5,280 bases of DNA from an uncultured Clostridium sp. (lineage in GTDB: Bacteria; Bacillota_A; Clostridia; TANB77; CAG-508). How positions within the stretch are numbered: position 1 is the first letter of the stretch; each line of letters begins with the position of its first letter. The DNA is taken from positions 1-5,280 of the forward strand of contig CATOLW010000100.1 of assembly GCA_951800935.1 (NCBI GenBank), read 5' to 3'. Shown piece after piece: positions 1-5,280 of the stretch. The position numbers and the translations under genes were made by a program. The notes below the pieces were generated by a model that had not been told where the DNA came from, searched no databases, and worked only from the letters and a program-made list of their open reading frames with translations.

Positions 1-18
1 TTAGAATGCTTTTTGTTG

Positions 19-2328
19 TTATTCAATTATCTCTAAATTAGCATATCTTGCCATTAACCTTTTATGACCTGCTTTGTCAAAGTTTATGTCTACTTTCAAA
101 TCTTCTCCTTCTGGTTCCACTACATGAATTGTTCCTTCTCCAAATTTCTTATGGAACACTCGAACTCCTGCTTCGAATTGTGATAGGTCAACCTCATTTT
201 TACTAGTAGATTTTTTTCCTAGGTTATTTAGGAAACTCTCTGCTGTTCGAAAAGCAAAGTTATTAGAGCTTTTTGCTACCATTACTGGTTCTTTTTCATT
301 CACTTTATAGGTCTTTATGTTACTATTATTTTTACTTCCATAACTCCATGTGTAAGAAGAATTTTGAAACATTTCTTCTTTGTTAGATGTTTGTCCAAAA
401 CATTCTTCATAGCCTTCTAATAATTTTTCTGGTATTTCTTGTAAAAATCTTGATATTGGATTATAACTAGTTGAGCCAAATACTGTTCTTTGTTTGCTAC
501 AAGTTAAGAATAAATTTTCTTTGGCTCTTGTAATTCCCACATAGCATAAACGTCTTTCTTCTTCTAATTCTTTTGGTTCCATCATGGATTGATGTCCTGG
601 AAAAATCCCTTCTTCCATTCCTACTAAAAATACTACTGGAAATTCTAGTCCTTTTGCACTATGAAGTGTCATTAAGGTCACTGACTCTTCTTCTTGTTCC
701 ATATTGTCTAAGTCACTAGACAATGTGATTCCTTCTAAAAATTCACTTAAATGATTCTCTGCAAACTCTTCTTCGAATTCTATGGCAACCGTTAAAAATT
801 CTTCTAAGTTTGCAATTCTATTTTCTGCTTCTACTGTATTTTCGGATTCCAAAGCTTTCATATAGCCTGATTTCTTTAAGGTTAATTGAATTAATTCTGA
901 TAGTATTATGTCATCTTTTTTAGCTGCTATTTCTTCTATTAAATTAATAAATTCTCTTGAATTTAAAAACACTCTATTTAATCCATATTCATCTGCTTTC
1001 TTAATTACTTCATACATCGATGTTCCATTGGTATTAGCAATTTGTTCTATCTTATCCAAACTGGTTTTTCCAATTCCTCTTTTAGGTTCGTTAATAATTC
1101 TTTTTAGGCTTAAGTTATCATTGTGATTTTGAATTAGTCTTAAATAAGCAATAATATCTTTTATTTCTTTTCTTTCATAGAATTTTAAACCACCTATAAT
1201 TTTGTATGGGATATTTTCTCTTCTAAAAATATCTTCGATTGCTCTGGATTGGGTATTCATTCTATAAAGAATTGTAAAGTCGGAATATTTATAGTATTCT
1301 TCTCTTTTTAGATGTTCTATTTGTTCTACTATGTAAGCACCTTCGTCATATTCGTTGTTGGCTTGATAAACATGTGGTAAGTTTCCTTCATCATTTTGTG
1401 TCCATAATTCCTTTTTGTATTTTACTTCATTATTTTGAATGACACTATTGGCTGCTTTTAAAATATTTCCTGTACAACGGTAGTTTTGTTCTAATTTGAT
1501 AATTTTTGTTCCTGGAAAATCTCTTTCAAAATTCAAAATGTTTGAGATATCTGCTCCTCGAAAACTATAGATACCTTGATCATTGTCTCCAACTACTGTT
1601 ATGTTACCATTTTTAGAAGCAAATAAAGTGATTAGTGTAAATTGTGCTTTGTTCGTGTCTTGGTATTCATCTACTAATACATATTGAAATTTGTTTGCAT
1701 AATATTCTAATATGTCTGGGTTTTCCATCATAATTTTTATGGTATAGTTTATGATATCATCAAAGTCAATCGCATTATTTTCTCTTAATCTTTTTTGATA
1801 TAGCTCATAGATGGTTGCTATTTTTTCTTTTCTAAAATCACCATTAACTCTTAAGGTATATTGTTCTGGTTCTAGCATTTCGTTTTTGGCATTGCTAATT
1901 TCTGATAAAACACTCCTATCATTAAATAATTTGTCATCTATTCCTAAATCTTTAACACAATTTTTTATTAGTGTTTTTTGGTCAGTTGTATCAAAAATGA
2001 TAAAAGAAGAGTCAAATCCAATGCGATCAATAAATCTTCTTAAAATTCGTACACAGATAGAGTGAAAGGTTCCCATCCAGATATCTCTTGCTGCCTCTCC
2101 CACCAAATTTGCAATTCTTTCTTTCATTTCGTTTGCTGCTTTGTTTGTAAACGTAATAGCTATTATGTCCCATGGTTTTACATTTTTTTCTCCCATTAAA
2201 TAGGCTATTTTATGGGTTAGTACTTTTGTTTTTCCACTTCCTGCTCCTGCAATTACTAAACATGGTCCTTCTGTATTGGTTACTGCTTCATATTGTTTGT
2301 CATTTAATCCTTCTAATATGTTTTGCAT
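19..2328 (-). CDS. pcrA: ATP-dependent DNA helicase PcrA (UvrD/Rep family, SF1A)
   Basis: A complete 769-residue 3'-5' DNA helicase of superfamily 1A, which in Gram-positive bacteria acts in nucleotide excision repair, rolling-circle plasmid replication and clearing of recombination or transcription intermediates. Motifs seen in order: Q-motif region LNDKQYEAV (8-16), Walker A GAGSGKT (28-34), ITFTNKAANEM (58-68), Walker B DEYQDTN (220-226), motif III GDNDQGIYSFRGA (247-259), QNYR (281-284), motif V TLHSAKGLEFPVVFLVG (554-570) and motif VI RRLCYVGITRAK (592-603). After a low-complexity linker (about 640-715) comes the C-terminal Tudor-like domain (GVRVFHKKFGEGTI, 721-734), which in PcrA contacts RNA polymerase. 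The length is close to other PcrA proteins (roughly 720-770). The ATG start is supported by AAGGAAG at 2334-2340. It contains no in-frame CGG codon, and its only CGG, at 789-791, is split as aCG-Gtt. It ends in TAA. Confidence 0.97.
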   Translation of the reverse strand: MQNILEGLNDKQYEAVTNTEGPCLVIAGAGSGKTKVLTHKIAYLMGEKNVKPWDIIAITFTNKAANEMKERIANLVGEAARDIWMGTFHSICVRILRRFIDRIGFDSSFIIFDTTDQKTLIKNCVKDLGIDDKLFNDRSVLSEISNAKNEMLEPEQYTLRVNGDFRKEKIATIYELYQKRLRENNAIDFDDIINYTIKIMMENPDILEYYANKFQYVLVDEYQDTNKAQFTLITLFASKNGNITVVGDNDQGIYSFRGADISNILNFERDFPGTKIIKLEQNYRCTGNILKAANSVIQNNEVKYKKELWTQNDEGNLPHVYQANNEYDEGAYIVEQIEHLKREEYYKYSDFTILYRMNTQSRAIEDIFRRENIPYKIIGGLKFYERKEIKDIIAYLRLIQNHNDNLSLKRIINEPKRGIGKTSLDKIEQIANTNGTSMYEVIKKADEYGLNRVFLNSREFINLIEEIAAKKDDIILSELIQLTLKKSGYMKALESENTVEAENRIANLEEFLTVAIEFEEEFAENHLSEFLEGITLSSDLDNMEQEEESVTLMTLHSAKGLEFPVVFLVGMEEGIFPGHQSMMEPKELEEERRLCYVGITRAKENLFLTCSKQRTVFGSTSYNPISRFLQEIPEKLLEGYEECFGQTSNKEEMFQNSSYTWSYGSKNNSNIKTYKVNEKEPVMVAKSSNNFAFRTAESFLNNLGKKSTSKNEVDLSQFEAGVRVFHKKFGEGTIHVVEPEGEDLKVDINFDKAGHKRLMARYANLEIIE

Positions 2329-2393
2329 CTTTTCTTCCTTTCTTACGTTGTTATGTTCTCTTTATTTTTTCTTTTTTTCAAATGTCTGTTTGT

Positions 2394-2422
2394 ATTTTAC
2401 TATATCTTATTTTAAAAAGCAA
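2394..2422 (-). promoter_or_regulatory. Likely sigma-A promoter of pcrA
   Basis: On the minus strand, TTGCTT (2417-2422) is followed after 17 bp by TAAAAT (2394-2399). The -10 box matches 5 of 6 consensus bases, while the -35 box matches only TTG. An alternative -10, TATAGT, lies just upstream. The spacing and the distance to the start codon (about 65 bp) suit pcrA, giving a 5' leader of about 60 nt. It suggests that pcrA is transcribed separately from the transporter gene upstream. Confidence 0.55.
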
Positions 2423-2502
2423 GCATTTTTTATTTTTTATTTTAAATGGAGATTTAAAGGAATCCTTAACTGTTATGAAGTACAAACGAGTTGCAAATAA
2501 AT

Positions 2503-2520
2503 AATACTTTTAGATGTATT
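2503..2520 (-). terminator. Weak possible stem-loop after the transporter gene
   Basis: AATAC and GTATT can pair around an 8-nt loop directly downstream of the corrected transporter stop codon, followed by an A/T-rich ATTTATTTG. The stem is only 5 bp and AT-rich, so it is a weak terminator at best. The rest of the gap to pcrA holds a second AT-only inverted repeat (TTTAAAT/ATTTAAA, 2441-2458) with no clear function. Confidence 0.22.
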
Positions 2521-2523
2521 GGC

Positions 2524-3270
2524 TTAAATCCCTGTTGCTAAAATTCCAATTAAAAATCCAATTATGTTGCCGAAATGCTGTCATTCTTCCATGATATAAC
2601 TTATTGGCTTCTGGTACTAGTTCTCCGAGATACGATGTATAACATAGCTCCGTGCTGCAAAACTTAAACAAATGGCTATTACTTGTTCTGATATAGAACC
2701 AATAATAGCACCAAAAAAGGCTCCTATCCCTGTTGTAATTCCCGATAAAATGACATAGAAAATTACCTTCGATATTTTCATCCCTCCGTTTTTCATGGGT
2801 ATCGCCATTGAAATTCCTTCTGGAATGTCATGTAAACAAATAGCTAAGGCTAAACTTAGTCCTAATTTTGTTGAAGCTTCAAACCCTGAGCCAATGGCTA
2901 AGCCCTCTGGAAAGTTATGAATTGCTAAGCCAATGGATACTACAATTCCTGTTTTAAGTAAACTATTACTTTGTTTTTTGAATTTTATGTTACTATCAAA
3001 TTTCTTTTCAACTACTAAATCACAACCTATCATAGCAATAATTCCAATGATTATTCCAATAATAATATTAGTAATACTACTAATTTGCATAGCTTCTGGT
3101 ATTAAGTCAAAGCAAATAACTGCCATCATTAGTCCTGATGCAAAAGCGAGAATAAAACTTAAAAATTTATTGGAGTGTTTTTTTATGAATATGCCTATAA
3201 TTCCACCTAATGTTGTTCCAAATGTCCCAAAAAATAATCCTAAAAGAGTTGTTTTTATGATTTCGTTCAT
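2524..3270 (-). CDS. ZIP family metal transporter, read through three +1 frameshifts at CGG
   Basis: A polytopic inner-membrane carrier of the ZIP (Zrt/Irt-like, ZupT-type) family, which imports divalent cations such as zinc, iron or manganese. Hydrophobic segments cover most of the protein. The metal-site motifs are present: HNFPEG (118-123) and HDIPEG (147-152), the usual HNxPEG and HE/DxPEG of TM4 and TM5. Read in one frame it ends after 217 residues with RSYVIHRISEN, unlike the family and without the last helix. Skipping the C of CGG at 2652, 2627 and 2572 gives FAA-GAMLYIVS-GELVPEANKLYHGRMTAF-GNIIGFLIGILATGI and a TAA stop at 2524-2526. That is 247 residues, a normal ZIP length with a normal TM7-TM8. 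No substitution or other lesion is seen. The ATG start has AAAGGAG at 3279-3285, 8 nt away. The family is certain; that the gene is functional through recoding is inferred. The substrate cannot be told. Confidence 0.85.
2570..2572 (-). other. Frame-breaking CGG, site 3 (CGGC to Gly-233 of the ZIP protein)
   Basis: After the first two shifts the frame reads gca-ttt-CGG-caa. Continuing as triplets leaves the family sequence. Skipping C2572 gives gca-ttt-ggc-aac (AFGN) and then a glycine- and isoleucine-rich last helix ending in TAA. The quadruplet here is CGGC; the other three sites are CGGA. Confidence 0.8.
2625..2627 (-). other. Frame-breaking CGG, site 2 (CGGA to Gly-215 of the ZIP protein)
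   Basis: After the first shift the frame reads gta-tct-CGG-aga and would continue RRTSTRSQ to a stop. Skipping C2627 gives gta-tct-gga-gaa, hence VSGELVPEA, the usual ZIP TM7 ending (ELxPE). The site lies 8 codons after site 1. Confidence 0.8.
2650..2652 (-). other. Frame-breaking CGG, site 1 (CGGA to Gly-207 of the ZIP protein)
   Basis: The frame reads gca-gca-CGG-agc and meets TAG eleven codons after the CGG. Skipping C2652 gives gca-gca-gga-gct-atg, hence FAAGAMLYIV. The glycine in this AAGAM stretch is well conserved in ZIP transporters, which fixes the place of the shift closely. Confidence 0.85.
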
Positions 3271-3278
3271 TTTGCTTT

Positions 3279-3285
3279 CTCCTTT
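3279..3285 (-). promoter_or_regulatory. Ribosome binding site of the ZIP transporter gene
   Basis: AAAGGAG on the minus strand, 8 nt before the ATG at 3270. It confirms the start and shows that the 5' end of this gene has intact translation signals, which is relevant to whether the gene is alive. Upstream, TTGAAT next to the prfA terminator and a TAAAAT 19 bp further could be a poor promoter, but the spacing is long and I do not list it separately. Confidence 0.7.
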
Positions 3286-3320
3286 TCTTTTTTATTTTAT
3301 TTTATTGGGAATGAGATTAT

Positions 3321-3360
3321 TTTATTCAAAAACACCTCAAAAGTTTTTAGGTGTTTTTTC
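3321..3360 (-). terminator. Rho-independent terminator of prfA
   Basis: Directly after the prfA stop codon, a stem of 10 bp, AAAAACACCT (3328-3337) with AGGTGTTTTT (3349-3358), encloses an 11-nt loop rich in A and T that may pair further. T-runs flank both sides, so it could also work on the plus strand. It separates prfA from the transporter gene, which would then need its own promoter or read-through. Confidence 0.8.
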
Positions 3361-4419
3361 TTATTCTTCTCCTTTTAATCTTTCTGCTCTATCTGCTGCA
3401 ATTAAGTTATCAATCATTTCATCAATATCTCCATTTAAGAAATTTTCCATTTGGTAAATACTCATTCCAATTCTATGGTCTGTAATTCTTCCTTGTGGAT
3501 AATTATAGGTTCTAATTTTTTCACTTCTGTCTCCTGAACCAACTTGTGTTCTTCTGCTATTTGCTATTTCACTGTCTTGTTTTTCTTTTTCTATTTCATA
3601 TAGCTTGGTTCTTAGCATTTTCATAGCATTGTCTTTATTTTGAAATTGTGATCTTTCTGTTTGACATTCTACTACAATTCCTGTTGGTTCGTGGATTAAT
3701 CTTACGGCTGATGAAGTTTTATTAATATGTTGCCCTCCAGCTCCTGATGCCCTAAACACTTCCATTTTAATGTCAGCTGGATTTACTTCAATTTCTACAT
3801 CTTCTACTACTGGTAATACAGCAACAGTTGCTGTTGATGTATGAATTCTTCCACTACTTTCTGTATCTGGTACTCTTTGTACTCTATGAACTCCACTTTC
3901 GAATTTTAGCCTACTATAAACACCTTTTCCTGTGATCATAAAAGATACTTCTTTGTAGCCTCCTAGTCCTGTTTCGTTTTCATTTAGTACTTCTAGTTTC
4001 CAATGTTTCTTTTCTGCATACATGGTATACATTCTAAATAGGGTTCCTGCAAATAGGGCTGCTTCTTCTCCTCCTGCTCCTGCTCTAATTTCACACATAA
4101 TGTTTTTGTCATCATCTGGATCTTTAGGAATTAACAAGATTTTTAATTCTTCTTCTATTTTAGGTAATTTCTCCTTATTTTCGTAATACTCTGTTTCTGC
4201 TAACTCCTTCATTTCTGGGTCTTGCATTAATTCTTCTGCTTCTTTCATTCCTTCTTTTACTTTTTTATATTCTCTAAATTTTAATACGACTTCTTCTATT
4301 CCTGCATGTTCCTTCATTAGCTTTTGCCATTCAGTTTGATTTGCAATTACTTCTGGATCTGCAATTAACTTTGTTAATTCTTCATACCTCTTTTCTACCG
4401 CTTCTAGTTTTTCAAACAT
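3361..4419 (-). CDS. prfA: Peptide chain release factor 1 (RF1)
   Basis: A complete 352-residue class I release factor, which recognises UAA and UAG in the ribosomal A site and triggers peptide release. Seen in order: N-terminal helical domain (1-100), the GAGGEEA stretch (113-119), the stop-codon recognition tripeptide P-D-T (184-186) in [15 protein letters not shown], and the catalytic GGQ (228-230) in [16 protein letters not shown]. PxT marks RF1; RF2 would have SPF. The length matches the family (about 355-360). The ATG start has AAGGAGA at 4426-4432 and a strong promoter upstream. prmC, the methylase for the GGQ glutamine and often a neighbour of prfA, is not in the window. The gene has no in-frame CGG; its one CGG (4398-4400) is split gCG-Gta. 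It ends in TAA. All stops used here are TAA or TAG, which RF1 reads. Confidence 0.98.
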   Translation of the reverse strand: MFEKLEAVEKRYEELTKLIADPEVIANQTEWQKLMKEHAGIEEVVLKFREYKKVKEGMKEAEELMQDPEMKELAETEYYENKEKLPKIEEELKILLIPKDPDDDKNIMCEIRAGAGGEEAALFAGTLFRMYTMYAEKKHWKLEVLNENETGLGGYKEVSFMITGKGVYSRLKFESGVHRVQRVPDTESSGRIHTSTATVAVLPVVEDVEIEVNPADIKMEVFRASGAGGQHINKTSSAVRLIHEPTGIVVECQTERSQFQNKDNAMKMLRTKLYEIEKEKQDSEIANSRRTQVGSGDRSEKIRTYNYPQGRITDHRIGMSIYQMENFLNGDIDEMIDNLIAADRAERLKGEE

Positions 4420-4453
4420 AATCTGTCTCCTTATTTTTATTTTTCGCTTTTGT

Positions 4454-4482
4454 ATTATACTATATTTTATTTATTTGTTCAA
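4454..4482 (-). promoter_or_regulatory. Strong sigma-A promoter of prfA
   Basis: TTGAAC (4477-4482), 17 bp spacer, then a perfect TATAAT (4454-4459) on the minus strand, about 35 bp before the prfA start codon. The -35 box matches 4 of 6 consensus bases. It abuts the T-tract of the preceding terminator, so the intergenic space is fully used by a terminator followed by a promoter. Confidence 0.85.
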
Positions 4483-4483
4483 T

Positions 4484-4522
4484 AGAAAAAATAAATAAAA
4501 ATAGCCTGTTTAGACTATTTTT
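4484..4522 (-). terminator. Rho-independent terminator of the coiled-coil ATPase gene
   Basis: Just after the TAG stop, AAAAATAGTC (4513-4522) pairs with GGCTATTTTT (4497-4506) around the loop TAAACA. This is a 10-bp stem with one T-G pair, followed by a T-rich tract. Its position fits termination of the upstream gene and supports 4526 as that gene's true 3' end. Confidence 0.75.
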
Positions 4523-4525
4523 ATG

Positions 4526-5280
4526 CTATATTTCTATCCAATCAAATTTTATATTTAATTTTTCTAAGATTTCTTTTTCTCTGTTGGTACATGTAAATAT
4601 TATAATTTGATGTTTTTTAAATCGATTTATACTATAGTTTAAAATATTTTCTAATCTTTCTTCATCATAATAAGCAAAAGATTCATCTAAAATAATTGGC
4701 ATTTTTTCTTCTGATAATTCTTCTACCATGGCTAATCTTAAAGAAAGATACAGTTGATCGATTGTTCCCATACTTAAATTTCTTGCTGGTATGTAATTTC
4801 CATTTTCTAATTCTACTACTAATCCGAGTATCATCATTTAGTCTAACATTGGTGTATTTTCCTTTCGTAATTTCTGCTATGGTTTCCGATAATTTCTCTG
4901 TAAATTTAGGGGTAACTGTATTTTTCATTTCTTCATAAGCTTCTTCTAAAATCTGTTTTGCTAGGTTCATACTTTTTCCTAAATTTCTCAAGTTTACAAT
5001 TTTTTCATTACTGTTAATTAGACTTTCTTCTATTTGGGATAAATTTTCTAATTTAGGTTCTATATTTTTGTAATCAATTTGTAATTTGTGTAGTTCTATT
5101 TTTTTATCATTTATTTTGTTTTCTAAATTTTGTATTTTTAAATTAATATTTTCTAAATTATTTATTTTATTTTTTTCTATTTTTTTTGAATTTATTTCTT
5201 GGTCAATTTCTTGATTATTTTTTTCTAATAATTCTATCTCAAAATTTAGTTGTTTTATTTCTGAATTTATTTTTTCTATT
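4526..5280 (-). CDS. Coiled-coil AAA/ABC-type ATPase (YhaN/SbcC/Rad50-like), 5' end outside window, one +1 frameshift at CGG
   Basis: The C-terminal 250 residues of a larger protein; the frame is open to the window edge, so the N-terminal Walker A part lies outside. From the edge to about position 5030 the translation is Leu/Ile/Glu/Lys/Asn-rich heptad-like sequence, a long coiled coil. Then comes LAKQILEEAYEEMKNTVTPKF, leading into the C-terminal nucleotide-binding lobe. In one frame it degenerates after KYTNVRLNDDT into basic nonsense. Skipping C4826 of CGG gives GLVVELENGNYIPARN followed by the ABC signature LSMGTIDQ (4758-4781), Walker B with catalytic Glu PIILDES and D-loop-like YYDEERL, ending DWIEI and TAG. 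The order coiled coil, signature, Walker B is that of YhaN and SbcC/Rad50 proteins, which act on DNA ends or pair with a nuclease partner. The partner is not visible. The position usually holding the switch His (TCHxRE) reads TCTNRE. Family membership is good; the exact subfamily is uncertain. Confidence 0.8.
4824..4826 (-). other. Frame-breaking CGG, site 4 (CGGA to Gly in the coiled-coil ATPase)
   Basis: The frame reads gat-act-CGG-att and loses all family sequence. Skipping C4826 gives gat-act-gga-tta (DTGLVVELENG) and restores the ABC signature and Walker B downstream. It is the same event as sites 1-3 but in an unrelated gene 2.2 kb away. Confidence 0.8.

Noticed and set aside
1..18. Possible terminator arm after pcrA (AAAAAGCATTC on the minus strand)
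   Set aside because: It could be the left arm of a hairpin, but the matching arm would lie outside the window, so it cannot be supported.
2441..2458. Inverted repeat TTTAAAT/ATTTAAA as a terminator or operator
   Set aside because: The stem is only A/T with a 4-nt loop, there is no T-tract on the coding strand, and such repeats are expected by chance in this AT-rich gap.
2617..3270. Transporter gene taken as a complete 217-residue protein ending in RSYVIHRISEN
   Set aside because: The last eleven residues do not resemble ZIP proteins, and conserved TM7-TM8 sequence lies directly downstream in other frames, ending in a TAA stop at a normal family length.
2524..3270. Simple pseudogene
   Set aside because: All three lesions are the same base at the same kind of position, the remainder is fully conserved, the RBS is intact, and an unrelated gene shows the same event. 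It cannot be fully excluded without the rest of the genome.
908..3457. Plus-strand open frames (e.g. 908-1126, 1811-2065, 2172-2504, 2933-3457) and 4696-4938
   Set aside because: They are antisense to well-supported genes, have hydrophobic low-complexity translations, no convincing ribosome binding sites and no recognisable domains.
2570..4826. Homopolymer sequencing error as the cause of the frame changes
   Set aside because: None of the four extra bases lies in a homopolymer; the contexts are ACGGA, TCGGA and TCGGC. Long A/T runs throughout pcrA and prfA are in frame. A motif-specific artefact inserting a base next to GG remains possible and is named as a refuting result.
4526..4991. Two overlapping genes (4526-4837 and 4683-4991) in place of one frameshifted gene
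   Set aside because: The first begins inside the ATPase fold with no ribosome binding site and no Walker A. The second has coiled coil continuing upstream to the window edge and a basic, low-quality tail after the CGG. Joined at 4826 they make one typical C-terminal ATPase domain.

Overview
The window is very AT-rich. All genes recognised here lie on the minus strand, with purine-rich ribosome binding sites (AAGGAGA-like) and sigma-A type promoters. This points to a low-GC Bacillota genome, probably a clostridia-like anaerobe. The exact lineage cannot be named from the sequence.

Layout, in the direction of transcription from high to low coordinates: (1) 5280-4526, the 3' part of a coiled-coil ATPase gene of the YhaN/SbcC/Rad50-like type, running in from outside the window and ending in a hairpin terminator; (2) 4419-3361, prfA (peptide chain release factor 1), with an excellent promoter and a strong terminator; (3) 3270-2524, a ZIP family metal transporter gene; (4) 2328-19, pcrA (UvrD-family DNA helicase), with its own promoter.

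The remarkable part is decoding. Read conventionally, the transporter gene stops early at codon 218, and the ATPase gene loses its ABC signature and Walker B motifs. Both are restored to full, conserved sequence if one base is skipped at each of four places: three within 83 bp of the transporter 3' end and one in the ATPase gene. At all four places the codon in the current frame is CGG. Skipping its C makes the ribosome read GGA or GGC (Gly), at a position where the protein family commonly has or tolerates Gly. I checked all nine CGG trinucleotides on the coding strand. The other five are out of frame, so no in-frame CGG is read as Arg anywhere in about 1,600 codons. PcrA and RF1 have no in-frame CGG and are intact.

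The leading hypothesis is that CGG is not a working Arg codon in this organism. Instead CGGN would be decoded as glycine by +1 frameshifting or as a quadruplet, comparable to the AGGY frameshifts described in Perkinsus mitochondrial cox1. The main alternatives are a systematic base-insertion artefact and pseudogene decay. The uniform nature of the four events argues against decay, and the absence of homopolymers argues against the commonest sequencing error.
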